From Dickeya zeae NCPPB 2538 (GTDB lineage: Bacteria; Pseudomonadota; Gammaproteobacteria; Enterobacterales; Enterobacteriaceae): 64,000 bases of DNA. The notes beneath the pieces are model-generated. The model did no database searches. It worked only from the letters and a program-made list of their open reading frames with translations, and was not told the DNA's origin. Within the stretch, counting starts at the first letter, position 1. The number at the start of each line of letters is the position of its first letter. A program made the position numbers and the translations under genes. The stretch spans positions 4,403,234 to 4,467,233 of the forward strand of contig NZ_CM001977.1 of the NCBI RefSeq assembly GCF_000406165.1, in the 5' to 3' direction. Shown piece by piece: positions 43,213 to 52,312 of this stretch.

Positions 43213-43299
43213 TATTGTCTGTAATAAGTTACCTGTTGAGATGACTGGATAATTACGGCATAACACGATCATCCCTTGCGAATGGCGCGGACTTAAGCA

Positions 43300-45051
43300 A
43301 TGAAATTTATCGGGAAACTTCTTCTCACACTGCTGTTACTGGCGCTACTGGCTGTGGTGGTGCTGTATGTCCTGGCCCAGACTGAATGGGGAGCCAGGCA
43401 TATCAGTCAGTGGGTTAATCAACGTACCGAATACCACGTGTCATTCAAAAAGATGGCGCATGAGTGGTCTTCGCCCGGCAGTATTCAATTGCTGGATGTC
43501 AGTTTCGGCCACAAAAACCAACCGGTAACACTGGTCGCGCAACGTGTTTCGGTGGGGTTCAGCGTACGCCAGATTACCGACCCTCGTCATTTTTCCAGTC
43601 TGGTGCTGGAAGGCGGAACTCTCAATCTGGGACAGACCGATTTCACCCTGCCGATTGAAGCCGATGTTCTGCAACTGAAAACCATGGCGCTGCATGCGCA
43701 AGATGGCGACTGGCGCCTGAAAGGCGAGCAGGTCACCGGGGGGATAACCCCGTGGCAGCCGGAGCCCGGCTACCTTTTGGGTAAGAAAGCCGCTTTCCAG
43801 CTTAGCGCTCACTCTTTGCTACTCAATGATCTGCCCGCCAGCAAGGTCTTGGTACAAGGTCAGTTTGCCAACCAGCAACTGACGTTGGAGAATTTCGGTG
43901 CCGACGTGGCGCGTGGGGAACTGACGGGAAATGCATCCCGAGCGGCGGACGGCAGTTGGCTGGTCAATAATCTGCGACTGAGCAATGTCCGGTTGCAAAC
44001 CCGACAGTCGATGGCGGATTTCTGGCAGCCCGTCACTCGTCTGCCCGCTGTCACCGTTAATCGTTTTGACCTGATTGATGCCCGCATCGAAGGGCAAAAC
44101 TGGGCATTTACCGATCTGGACGTCACCCTACAGAATGTGACATTCCGGCAAAATAGCTGGCAGAGTGACGACGGCTCGCTGTCATTCAACGCCACCGATA
44201 TCGTCAATGGCAACATGCATCTGGTTGACCCAATCGTCAGTCTGGATTTGTCAAAACAGGGTGTGAACATCAAACAGTTCTCCACCCGTTGGGAAGGCGG
44301 CTTGCTACGCACCAGCGGCAACTGGCAACGCAGCAATCAACGACTGACGCTGGATGAGCTGGTAGTGGCAGGCATGGAATACACACTACCGGAAGATTGG
44401 CGCCAACGCTGGCAACAAACGCTACCCGACTGGCTGTCGGAAGTGGAATTGCGGAAATTCACCGCTAACCACAACCTGCTGATTGATATCAACCCCACGT
44501 TCCCATTCCAGCTCACCGCCCTGGACGGCTTCGGCAATAATCTGCTGCTGGCACGTAACCATCAGTGGGGCGTATGGCAAGGCACGTTGAACCTGAACGC
44601 CAGTGACGCCACCTTCAACAAGGCGGATGTTCGTCGTCCCTCGCTGGCGTTAAACGCTAACGACAACCAAATCACGCTAACAGACCTGAGCGCGTTTACC
44701 CAAACCGGCTTACTGGAGGCCAAAGCGGTGATTGCGCAGCAGCCCGCGCGAGCATTTACGCTGGACCTGAACGGCAAAGCCGTCGCATTTGATATTCTGA
44801 CGCGCTGGGGCTGGCCGACACCTGCCAGTGCACCCACCGGCAATACCAATCTGCAGTTACATCTGAATGGTCGACTGGAAGCAGCAAGCCCGCTAAAACC
44901 GACACTCAACGGTACGCTGCAAGGCGTCGATAGCGCCGGACACCCCATCAATCAGACGATGCATCAAGGCACAGTGGCAGACAGTGCGCCCGCCGCCCCT
45001 TCGGTACCTGCTGAACCGGCATCGACACCAACGGCGCCTGCCGCACAGTAA
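43300..45051 (+). CDS. yicH: AsmA-family protein YicH
   Basis: 583 residues with an N-terminal TM anchor (LLLTLLLLALLAVVVLYVLAQ, about 7-27) and a long beta-rich periplasmic body typical of the AsmA/TamB-like family (GALNL-type strands such as LVLEGGTLNLGQTDF near 103). AsmA-like proteins are linked to phospholipid transport to the outer membrane. The C-terminal 25 residues are Pro/Ala-rich (PAAPSVPAEPASTPTAPAA). Same position as in E. coli, after xanP. Confidence 0.93.
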   Translation: MKFIGKLLLTLLLLALLAVVVLYVLAQTEWGARHISQWVNQRTEYHVSFKKMAHEWSSPGSIQLLDVSFGHKNQPVTLVAQRVSVGFSVRQITDPRHFSSLVLEGGTLNLGQTDFTLPIEADVLQLKTMALHAQDGDWRLKGEQVTGGITPWQPEPGYLLGKKAAFQLSAHSLLLNDLPASKVLVQGQFANQQLTLENFGADVARGELTGNASRAADGSWLVNNLRLSNVRLQTRQSMADFWQPVTRLPAVTVNRFDLIDARIEGQNWAFTDLDVTLQNVTFRQNSWQSDDGSLSFNATDIVNGNMHLVDPIVSLDLSKQGVNIKQFSTRWEGGLLRTSGNWQRSNQRLTLDELVVAGMEYTLPEDWRQRWQQTLPDWLSEVELRKFTANHNLLIDINPTFPFQLTALDGFGNNLLLARNHQWGVWQGTLNLNASDATFNKADVRRPSLALNANDNQITLTDLSAFTQTGLLEAKAVIAQQPARAFTLDLNGKAVAFDILTRWGWPTPASAPTGNTNLQLHLNGRLEAASPLKPTLNGTLQGVDSAGHPINQTMHQGTVADSAPAAPSVPAEPASTPTAPAAQ

Positions 45052-45071
45052 GCACCAAAGCGCATAAACAC

Positions 45072-45098
45072 AAACAGCCACCGTCCTGGTGGCTGTTT
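45072..45098. terminator. Bidirectional terminator between yicH and yiiD
   Basis: AAACAGCCACC-GTCCT-GGTGGCTGTTT, perfect 11-bp arms, A/T ends on both sides, between convergent genes. Confidence 0.85.
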
Positions 45099-45132
45099 CA
45101 TATTCGTCGTCATCGCTTATCGTGGCGTTGCA

Positions 45133-46074
45133 TTAACGAATGGCGGAACCGCCTTGCTCTAGCGATTCATTCTGATCTGGCGGCAACACAATGTAGGTAC
45201 CATCAAATACGGCACCTTTTTTATCATTGCCGAACAGTTCCACCTGTAACTGAACCCGCGCTTTACGACCACGAGCCAGCCTGTCCAAATCACCACTCAG
45301 CGACCCTAAATCCGCCACCGCGCTGGGACGTCCGGTTACCGGTGTGCTGTAGCGAATATGCGCATCCGCCAGAATAATGGTGCCGCCCAGTTGCCGTTCG
45401 CGCAGCAGCAACCAAATAAGCCCCCACCCGGTCAGGGTCGCCAGTGAGAACATGCTACCGGCAAACAGCGTATGGTGCGGATTCTGGTTCCCCGTTTCCG
45501 GCATCGTGGTAATAAATTTCTGCCCGGTGTACTGGCTGATGCGCACACCCATTTTTTCACTCAACGGGATATGGTTGTACCATGCCTGCTGTAACTGACC
45601 ACACCAGTCAGGGCGATGCAGAATGTCATCCAGCGTCGCCACTGGTTTAATCATCAGAAAATGACGCACCGGCGTGGTCATCGGTGTGGTGATTTCACCC
45701 TGATTCACAAAGCCAAGGCGGGAAAAAAACGCCATCGCATCCTCGCGGGCGCTACACACCACCCGCTTTACGCCTTCCTGACGCGCCACCGACTCCAGCG
45801 CCATCGCCATCAGGGTTCCGAGCCCTTTACGCTGAACATCCGGATGAACCGCCAGGAATCGTATCGATGCTTCATTTTCAGCATTGATTGAGAGACGACC
45901 AACCGCCACCAAATTACCTTGCCCATCGACAATGGTTTGATGGTGCGCCAGCGCATCGTAGGCATCCCGTTCGGAGCCAAGTGGCTGATGTAGCGGTTTA
46001 CGCAACATTTCCCAGCGAAACTGGTAATAAGCGTCCAGCTCTTCAGCGCTTTCCGGTACTCTCAGGTAGTACAT
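45133..46074 (-). CDS. yiiD: GNAT-acetyltransferase/thioesterase fusion YiiD (FabY)
   Basis: 313 residues from the ATG at 46074, which has GAGGGG before it; an in-frame TTG at 46089 is less likely. Residues 1-150 form a GNAT domain (FLAVHPDVQRKGLGTLMAMALESVA near 78); residues 170-313 form a hot-dog thioesterase-like domain (GNQNPHHTLFAGSMFSLATLTGWGLIWL, then LADAHIRYSTPVTGRP). The E. coli protein has been renamed FabY and linked to the start of fatty acid synthesis. Last gene of yihX-dtd-yiiD on the minus strand. Confidence 0.92.
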   Translation of the reverse strand: MYYLRVPESAEELDAYYQFRWEMLRKPLHQPLGSERDAYDALAHHQTIVDGQGNLVAVGRLSINAENEASIRFLAVHPDVQRKGLGTLMAMALESVARQEGVKRVVCSAREDAMAFFSRLGFVNQGEITTPMTTPVRHFLMIKPVATLDDILHRPDWCGQLQQAWYNHIPLSEKMGVRISQYTGQKFITTMPETGNQNPHHTLFAGSMFSLATLTGWGLIWLLLRERQLGGTIILADAHIRYSTPVTGRPSAVADLGSLSGDLDRLARGRKARVQLQVELFGNDKKGAVFDGTYIVLPPDQNESLEQGGSAIR

Positions 46075-46162
46075 AACCGCCCCTCTCAACGCATACTTAT
46101 ATTGCAGCTAACAGCGTAATATTGCTGCTTAACCCGGCAACCAGGCTAGACCTGTCGCTAAA

Positions 46163-46600
46163 CTATACCTGCAGCCAAAACGTCACAGGCCCGTCGTTTA
46201 CCAGAGAAACCTGCATGTCTGCGGCAAAACGACCGGTTTCCGTCGTCAGCCCATGCTCACGACATTGACCGACAAAATATTGATACAGGCGATCGGCCTC
46301 TGCCGGCGCGGCACCACGGGAAAAACTGGGGCGCATCCCTTTTTGCGTATCCGCCACCAGCGTAAACTGCGACACCACCAGCACACTGCCGCCAGCTTGC
46401 TGAACATTCACATTCATCTTGCCGTTATCATCACTGAAAATCCGATAGCCGATCACCTTTTCACATAAACGGGCCGCCTTTTGTTCATCATCGCCCTGCT
46501 CTACGCCCAGTAATACCAACAGCCCGTGGTTTATCTCCCCGACTATCGCTCCTTCTACCGCCACACTGGCGGCGGAGACTCGCTGAATTAATGCGATCAT
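46163..46600 (-). CDS. dtd: D-aminoacyl-tRNA deacylase
   Basis: 145 residues from the ATG at 46600; longer frames are not supported. MIALIQRVSAASVAVEG begins the conserved fold. The catalytic segment is SQFTLVADTQKGMRPSFSRGA (about 77-97), and the Gly-cisPro motif is in NDGPVTFWL at the end. It clears D-amino acids and glycine mischarged on tRNA. It follows yihX by 7 bp and precedes yiiD by 88 bp. Confidence 0.96.
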   Translation of the reverse strand: MIALIQRVSAASVAVEGAIVGEINHGLLVLLGVEQGDDEQKAARLCEKVIGYRIFSDDNGKMNVNVQQAGGSVLVVSQFTLVADTQKGMRPSFSRGAAPAEADRLYQYFVGQCREHGLTTETGRFAADMQVSLVNDGPVTFWLQV

Positions 46601-46607
46601 AACGGCC

Positions 46608-47219
46608 TTACGACTCCTGCTTAAAAACCTGGCTGGCAAAAAAATCCGGCACCACCTGCCGATCGCTGACCAGAATAGAACGGATACCCAGTGCATTTGC
46701 CGCGTCTACATTGGCGGCATTGTCATCAAAAAAGAGCGCGTCACCGGCTGCGAATCCCTCTTCGCGCAACACATGGTGGTAAATCGCCGCCTCCGGTTTA
46801 CGCATACCGATATCCTGAGACAAATAAAGCCTGTCGGCGGCTTGTTGTACTTCGGGGTATTCGTCCGGCCAGAATTGACAGTGCAGGCGATTCGTATTGG
46901 AGAGTATTACCACGCGATGACCTTCCTGCCGCAACCGATGCATGATATCGATCACATCTTTGCGCACACCGATGAAAATTGCCTGCCAACCGGTCGAAAA
47001 CTGCTCAAAACTGAGTGATATCCCCAACTCATGGCACAACCGCGACGCAAACTCCTCATCGCTAATTTCACCACGCTCGTGCAGCTCAACAGTGTGTCCC
47101 AGCTCAAAACGCTTACGCAGGGTCGCCAGCGGGGCGCCGCTCAGATTGCTCCACACCCCCAGAACACGATTGAAGTCGATATCGATTACGACGTTACCTA
47201 AATCAAAGATATACAGCAT
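46608..47219 (-). CDS. yihX: HAD phosphatase YihX (glucose-1-phosphate phosphatase)
   Basis: 203 residues. HAD motif I is FDLGNVVIDID (about 5-15, with Asn for the usual Thr region), motif II VVILSNTNR near 107, Lys in GMRKPEAAIYHHVLREEG near 143, motif III/IV FFDDNAANVDAANALG near 168. E. coli YihX hydrolyses alpha-glucose 1-phosphate. First gene of the yihX-dtd-yiiD unit. Confidence 0.93.
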   Translation of the reverse strand: MLYIFDLGNVVIDIDFNRVLGVWSNLSGAPLATLRKRFELGHTVELHERGEISDEEFASRLCHELGISLSFEQFSTGWQAIFIGVRKDVIDIMHRLRQEGHRVVILSNTNRLHCQFWPDEYPEVQQAADRLYLSQDIGMRKPEAAIYHHVLREEGFAAGDALFFDDNAANVDAANALGIRSILVSDRQVVPDFFASQVFKQES

Positions 47220-47359
47220 GTGTCCTCCAGACAGGCCAGTAGGGTTTTCACTGTAGCGAGAAAAATCCGTGCTGAATAGGGAGGATAAGCAGGATCATAA
47301 TAAGGTTAAAAAGGGGGCGGGCCAGATACAAGCGCAGGAGAGGTTGCCTTAAAAACACA

Positions 47360-47380
47360 AAGGCCCCATAGAGGGGCCTT
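47360..47380 (-). terminator. Terminator of bipA
   Basis: AAGGCCCC-ATAGA-GGGGCCTT, followed on the minus strand by TGTGTTTTT, 60 bp after the bipA stop. Confidence 0.85.
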
Positions 47381-47440
47381 ATCGTAAGGCAGCGCCGTCA
47401 AATCCCGTCGTCCGCCTTAGGTATCACTAAAAGTAGTGAA

Positions 47441-49264
47441 TTATTCTTCCTTGGTAGAACGGTTCGCACGACGGCGATCGTTTTCCGTCAGGTGACGCTT
47501 ACGCAGACGAATCGAGGTCGGCGTTACTTCAACCAGTTCATCGTCATCAATGAACTCCAGCGCCTGCTCCAGTGACATTTTCACCGGCGGTACCAGTACG
47601 GTCGCTTCGTCAGTACCAGAAGCACGCATGTTGGTCAGCTTCTTACCGGTCAGACAGTTAACGGTCAGGTCGTTAGAACGTGTATGAATACCGATGATCT
47701 GGCCTTCGTACACTTCAGCGCCGTGACCCAGGAACAGCTTACCGCGCTCCTGCAAGCTAAACAGTGCATAAGCAACTGCTTTACCCTGGCCGTTAGAGAT
47801 CAACACACCGTTCTGACGCTGGCCGATTTCACCCGGACGGATGTCATCATAGTGGCTGAAGGTGGAGTACAGCAGACCAGTACCAGAGGTCATGGTCATG
47901 AACTCGGTACGGAAGCCGATCAAGCCACGGCTTGGGATCACGTAATCCAGACGTACGCGACCTTTACCATCGGGGATCATGTCACGCATTTCGCCTTTAC
48001 GCAGACCCAGCGCTTCCATTACTGAACCCTGATGCTGCTCTTCGATATCCACGGTCACCTGCTCGAACGGCTCCTGACGGCGGCCATCGATGGTACGGAA
48101 GATAACTTTCGGGCGGGATACCGCCAGTTCGAAACCTTCACGACGCATGTTTTCGATCAACACGGACAGGTGCAGTTCACCACGGCCAGATACACGGAAT
48201 GCATCCGGATCTTCGGTTTCTTCCACACGCAGCGCCACGTTGTGCACCAGCTCTTTACGCAGACGATCCAGAATCTGACGTGACGTGACGTATTTGCCTT
48301 CCTTGCCGCAGAACGGCGAGGTGTTAACGCAGAAATACATGGTCACGGTCGGTTCGTCTACTGACAGCGCCGGTAGCGCTTCCACGCAGGACGTATCGCA
48401 GATAGTGTCGGAAATGTTCAGTTCACCCAGACCGGTGATAGCAATGATATCGCCCGCTTCCGCCAGTGAACTTTCAATACGCTGCAAACCCAGGTGGCCC
48501 AGAACCTGGCTCACTTTACCGTTGCGTACTTTGCCTGCGCTGTCGATGATGCTGACCTGCTGGTTCGGCTTCACCACGCCGCGTTTAATACGGCCGATAC
48601 CGATAACGCCAACATAGTTGTTGTAGTCCAGCTGGGAGATCTGCATCTGGAACGGACCGTCGAGGTCGACATTCGGCGCTTCAACGTGTTTCACGATGGC
48701 TTCAAACAGCGGGGTCATGTCTTCGGCCATATCGTTATGGTCCAGACCAGCGATGCCGTTCAGCGCGGACGCATAGACAATCGGGAAGTCCAACTGCTCG
48801 TCGGTAGCGCCCAGGTTAACAAACAGGTCGAACACCTGATCGACCACCCAGTCAGGACGAGCACCAGGACGGTCAACCTTATTAATGACAACAATAGGCT
48901 TCAGGCCATAGGCAAAAGCTTTCTGGGTCACGAAACGCGTCTGCGGCATCGGGCCGTCCATCGCGTCTACCAGCAGCAGTACAGAGTCCACCATGGACAT
49001 CACGCGTTCTACCTCGCCGCCAAAGTCGGCGTGCCCTGGGGTATCCACGATATTGATGCGGTAGTCATTCCAGTTGATGGCGGTATTTTTAGCGAGGATG
49101 GTAATTCCGCGCTCTTTTTCCAAATCATTGGAGTCCATAACACGTTCAGTGGCGTCATTACGCTCACCCAACGTACCGGACTGTTGCAGCAACTTATCAA
49201 CCAGGGTTGTTTTTCCATGGTCAACGTGCGCAATAATAGCGATGTTACGCAAATTTTCGATCAC
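47441..49264 (-). CDS. typA: Ribosome-associated GTPase BipA/TypA
   Basis: 607 residues of the translational GTPase family. G1 AHVDHGKTTLVDKLL (about 12-26), G2 ERGITI, G3 DTPGHADFG, G4 NKVDRPGARP, then beta-barrel domain II, two alpha-beta domains and the BipA-specific C-terminal domain (LSLEQALEFIDDDELVEVTP). It aids 50S assembly at low temperature and under stress. Divergent from glnA across 374 bp, as in E. coli. Confidence 0.97.
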   Translation of the reverse strand: MIENLRNIAIIAHVDHGKTTLVDKLLQQSGTLGERNDATERVMDSNDLEKERGITILAKNTAINWNDYRINIVDTPGHADFGGEVERVMSMVDSVLLLVDAMDGPMPQTRFVTQKAFAYGLKPIVVINKVDRPGARPDWVVDQVFDLFVNLGATDEQLDFPIVYASALNGIAGLDHNDMAEDMTPLFEAIVKHVEAPNVDLDGPFQMQISQLDYNNYVGVIGIGRIKRGVVKPNQQVSIIDSAGKVRNGKVSQVLGHLGLQRIESSLAEAGDIIAITGLGELNISDTICDTSCVEALPALSVDEPTVTMYFCVNTSPFCGKEGKYVTSRQILDRLRKELVHNVALRVEETEDPDAFRVSGRGELHLSVLIENMRREGFELAVSRPKVIFRTIDGRRQEPFEQVTVDIEEQHQGSVMEALGLRKGEMRDMIPDGKGRVRLDYVIPSRGLIGFRTEFMTMTSGTGLLYSTFSHYDDIRPGEIGQRQNGVLISNGQGKAVAYALFSLQERGKLFLGHGAEVYEGQIIGIHTRSNDLTVNCLTGKKLTNMRASGTDEATVLVPPVKMSLEQALEFIDDDELVEVTPTSIRLRKRHLTENDRRRANRSTKEE

Positions 49265-49418
49265 AGCTTTGCCTCAGGCATTTTAGAAATAGCGCGCTAT
49301 TGTACACGTATTAATCGAGCGACTGAACAAGATCACAATCATCTTCCACAAACAACCTGCGAATTACTGGTCTGTGATCCCTTTCACGGTGCAATAAAGC
49401 AGCACCTAACAAACTCAC

Positions 49419-49435
49419 AGCACCAATTAAGTGCA
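49419..49435 (+). promoter_or_regulatory. NtrC-binding site, distal glnA enhancer
   Basis: AGCACCAATTAAGTGCA: inverted GCAC/GTGC with NtrC spacing; one terminal base off the consensus. About 110 bp upstream of the sigma-54 promoter. Confidence 0.75.
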
Positions 49436-49450
49436 ATAACACCAAAATGG

Positions 49451-49467
49451 TGCACTAGTTTGGTGCA
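49451..49467 (+). promoter_or_regulatory. NtrC-binding site, strong glnA enhancer
   Basis: TGCACTAGTTTGGTGCA matches the NtrC consensus TGCACY-N4-TGGTGCA nearly perfectly. A further half-site, TTGGTGCA, is at 49478-49485. Confidence 0.88.
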
Positions 49468-49497
49468 GTTAACTATCTTGGTGCAGTTCAGGCGGAG

Positions 49498-49523
49498 ACA
49501 AAAAACCAGCAGGAATGCTGGTT
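49498..49523 (-). terminator. Intrinsic terminator on the minus strand inside the glnA control region
   Basis: AACCAGC-AGGAAT-GCTGGTT. On the minus strand the stem is followed by TTTTTTG, a classic rho-independent terminator. On the plus strand no T tract follows. It lies between the NtrC sites and the sigma-54 promoter. Confidence 0.75.
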
Positions 49524-49540
49524 AGAACTATTCTTTAAAG

Positions 49541-49558
49541 TTGGCACAGTTTTAGCTA
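49541..49558 (+). promoter_or_regulatory. Sigma-54 promoter of glnA (glnAp2 type)
   Basis: TTGGCACAGTTTTAGCTA has the -24 GG and -12 GC elements at the required 10-bp spacing and closely resembles the E. coli glnAp2 promoter. It is 80 bp upstream of the glnA start. Confidence 0.88.
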
Positions 49559-49638
49559 TATGTTTTGTACGGTAACAACATCATTCCACAACGATATTCG
49601 TTCCACGACGATAAATGACACAATCGGGAGAACCAAGT

Positions 49639-51048
49639 ATGTCAGTAGAACACGTTTTGACGATGCTGAATGAGCATGAGGTGAAGTTTGTTGACCTTCG
49701 CTTCACGGATACCAAAGGCAAAGAGCAGCACGTCACTATTCCGGCCCACCAGGTTAATGCTGACTTCTTCGAAGACGGTAAAATGTTTGATGGTTCCTCG
49801 ATTGGCGGCTGGAAAGGCATCAACGAATCCGACATGGTGTTAATGCCGGACGCGACTACTGCGGTTATGGATCCGTTCTTCGAAGAACCGACTCTGATCA
49901 TCCGTTGTGACATTCTGGAACCGGGCACCATGCAGGGTTATGACCGTGACCCGCGCTCCATCGCTAAACGCGCTGAAGACTTCCTGCGCTCTTCCGGTAT
50001 TGCTGATACCGTACTGTTCGGGCCAGAGCCGGAATTCTTCCTGTTTGACGACGTACGTTTCGGCAGCAGCATCTCCGGTTCTCACGTTGCTATCGACGAC
50101 ATCGAAGGTGCCTGGAACTCCAGCACCAAATACGAAGAAGGCAACAAAGGCCACCGTCCGGCTGTGAAAGGCGGCTACTTCCCGGTTCCGCCGGTAGACT
50201 CTGCACAGGACCTGCGTTCTGCCATGTGTCTGACCATGGAGCAGATGGGCCTGGTAGTTGAAGCGCATCACCACGAAGTAGCGACCGCTGGTCAGAACGA
50301 AGTGGCTACCCGCTTCAACACCATGACCAAGAAAGCCGACGAAATCCAGATCTACAAATACGTCGTACACAACGTGGCACACGCTTTCGGCAAAACCGCA
50401 ACCTTCATGCCGAAACCGATGTTCGGCGATAACGGTTCCGGTATGCACTGCCACATGTCTCTGGCTAAAGACGGTACTAACCTGTTCTCCGGCGACAAAT
50501 ACGGCGGCTTGTCTGAAACCGCGCTGTACTACATCGGCGGTGTTATCAAACACGCTAAAGCAATCAACGCGCTGTCCAACCCGACCACCAACTCCTACAA
50601 GCGTCTGGTCCCGGGTTACGAAGCGCCGGTTATGCTGGCTTACTCTGCCCGTAACCGTTCTGCCTCCATCCGTATTCCGGTGGTATCGAGCCCGAAAGCA
50701 CGTCGTATCGAAGTACGCTTCCCGGACCCGGCTGCTAACCCGTACCTGTGCTTCGCTGCACTGCTGATGGCTGGTCTGGATGGCATCATCAACAAGATCC
50801 ACCCGGGCGATGCCATGGACAAGAACCTGTACGATCTGCCGCCGGAAGAAGCGAAAGAGATCCCAACCGTAGCAGGCTCTCTGGAAGAAGCGTTGAACGC
50901 GCTGAACGCAGACCGCGAGTTCCTGACCCGTGGCGGCGTATTCACTGACGACGCTATCGATGCTTACATCGAACTGCGTATTGCTGAAAACGACCGCGTT
51001 CGCATGACGCCGCACCCGGTTGAGTTCGAACTGTACTACAGCGTGTAA
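49639..51048 (+). CDS. glnA: Glutamine synthetase (GSI-beta)
   Basis: 469 residues, the E. coli length, from the ATG at 49639 (GGGAG before it). DGSSIGGW near 50, the metal-binding FGPEPEFFLFD near 128, KPMFGDNGSGMHCHMSL near 260 and the ATP loop NRSASIRIP near 340 are all present. The adenylylation Tyr is in NLYDLPPEE (about 398), so ATase control is expected. It makes glutamine from glutamate and ammonia. Transcribed from a sigma-54, NtrC-dependent promoter and linked to glnL-glnG. Confidence 0.98.
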   Translation: MSVEHVLTMLNEHEVKFVDLRFTDTKGKEQHVTIPAHQVNADFFEDGKMFDGSSIGGWKGINESDMVLMPDATTAVMDPFFEEPTLIIRCDILEPGTMQGYDRDPRSIAKRAEDFLRSSGIADTVLFGPEPEFFLFDDVRFGSSISGSHVAIDDIEGAWNSSTKYEEGNKGHRPAVKGGYFPVPPVDSAQDLRSAMCLTMEQMGLVVEAHHHEVATAGQNEVATRFNTMTKKADEIQIYKYVVHNVAHAFGKTATFMPKPMFGDNGSGMHCHMSLAKDGTNLFSGDKYGGLSETALYYIGGVIKHAKAINALSNPTTNSYKRLVPGYEAPVMLAYSARNRSASIRIPVVSSPKARRIEVRFPDPAANPYLCFAALLMAGLDGIINKIHPGDAMDKNLYDLPPEEAKEIPTVAGSLEEALNALNADREFLTRGGVFTDDAIDAYIELRIAENDRVRMTPHPVEFELYYSV

Positions 51049-51150
51049 CATCCCACGCTCTTGACGGCAGGACGAAGAAAATGATGTTCATACTGCCGTC
51101 TGATAGCTGTTTTTTATTTATGTTTATTTTTGTTGCCGTGGAAACTTTTC

Positions 51151-51176
51151 AGCCCATCTTCGGATGGGCTTTTTTC
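51151..51176 (+). terminator. Terminator between glnA and glnL
   Basis: AGCCCATC-TTCG-GATGGGCT followed by six T residues. It should reduce read-through from glnA into glnLG. Confidence 0.9.
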
Positions 51177-51225
51177 TCCACAAGACATATTACCGTTGCG
51201 ACTTAAACTACAATCGAGAATAGTG

Positions 51226-51242
51226 TGCACTAAAATAGTGCG
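51226..51242 (+). promoter_or_regulatory. NtrC site at the glnL promoter
   Basis: TGCACTAAAATAGTGCG, 12 bp before the glnL start, corresponds to the NtrC repressor site at E. coli glnLp. Confidence 0.82.
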
Positions 51243-51254
51243 GGAGTCTGCGTT

Positions 51255-52304
51255 ATGGCAACAGGCACGCTGCCCGATGCTGGGCAGATCCTTAATTCTT
51301 TAATAAACAGCATTTTGTTGCTGGATAAAGATCTGGCTATTCACTACTCCAACCCAGCGGCGCAACAACTTCTGGCTCAAAGTTCACGTAAACTGTCTGG
51401 AACGCCCCTGCCGGAGCTGCTCGGTTACTTTTCGTTAAATCTCGACCTGATGCGGGAAAGCCTCGACTCTGGACAAGGTTTTACCGATAACGAAGTCACC
51501 CTCGTGGTGGATGGTCGGGCACATATCATGTCGCTGACGGCTCAGCGCATTCAGCACGATTTTATCCTGTTGGAAATGGCGCCGATGGATAACCAACGCC
51601 GCCTCAGTCAGGAACAGCTACAACATGCCCAGCAACAGGCGGCACGCGATCTGGTGCGCGGTCTGGCGCATGAAATCAAGAACCCACTTGGCGGCCTGCG
51701 TGGCGCGGCACAGTTGCTGTCCAAAGCCCTGCCGGACCCGGCGCTGATGGAATACACCAAAGTCATTATCGAACAGGCCGACCGCCTGCGTAATCTGGTA
51801 GACCGCTTGCTCGGCCCGCAACAGCCCGGGTTGCATGTCACCCAGAGCATCCATCAGGTCGCCGAACGGGTATTCCAGTTAGTCTCGATGGAAAAAGCAG
51901 ACAATGTGACGCTGGTGCGCGACTACGACCCCAGCCTGCCGGAATTGATGCACGACCCGGATCAGATTGAACAGGTATTGCTGAATATTACTCGCAACGC
52001 CATGCAGGCGCTGGGAGAGGAAGGCGGCACCATCACCATCCGCACCCGTACCGCGTTTCAGTTGACGCTACATGGCGTGCGTTACCGTCTGGTGGCCCGT
52101 ATCGATATCGAAGACGATGGCCCCGGCGTGCCAGCACATCTGCAGGATACGCTGTTCTATCCCATGGTTAGCGGTCGTGAAGGCGGTACCGGGCTAGGGT
52201 TGTCGATTGCCCGTAACCTTATCGATCAACATTCCGGAAAAATTGAATTTAACAGTTGGCCAGGTCATACCGAATTCTCGGTGTATCTGCCCATTCGCCA
52301 GTGA
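51255..52304 (+). CDS. glnL: Nitrogen sensor kinase NtrB (GlnL)
   Basis: 349 residues: N-terminal PAS (about 10-110), dimerisation/phosphotransfer helix with HEIKNPLGGLRGAAQLL (His139), N-box NITRNAMQAL near 235, G1 EDDGPGV near 280 and G2 GGTGLGLSIARN near 314. It is cytoplasmic, controlled by PII, and phosphorylates NtrC. The NtrC site just upstream gives negative feedback. The glnG start follows 8 bp after its stop. Confidence 0.97.
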   Translation: MATGTLPDAGQILNSLINSILLLDKDLAIHYSNPAAQQLLAQSSRKLSGTPLPELLGYFSLNLDLMRESLDSGQGFTDNEVTLVVDGRAHIMSLTAQRIQHDFILLEMAPMDNQRRLSQEQLQHAQQQAARDLVRGLAHEIKNPLGGLRGAAQLLSKALPDPALMEYTKVIIEQADRLRNLVDRLLGPQQPGLHVTQSIHQVAERVFQLVSMEKADNVTLVRDYDPSLPELMHDPDQIEQVLLNITRNAMQALGEEGGTITIRTRTAFQLTLHGVRYRLVARIDIEDDGPGVPAHLQDTLFYPMVSGREGGTGLGLSIARNLIDQHSGKIEFNSWPGHTEFSVYLPIRQ

Positions 52305-52312
52305 GGTTCACG

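Noticed and set aside
48494..49525. 343-codon open frame antisense to bipA and into the glnA enhancer
   Set aside because: Antisense of a conserved GTPase; no motif, and it would cover the NtrC sites.
49840..51051. 403-codon open frame antisense to glnA
   Set aside because: It mirrors glnA codons, has no family motif or ribosome site, and arises from strong codon bias on the opposite strand.
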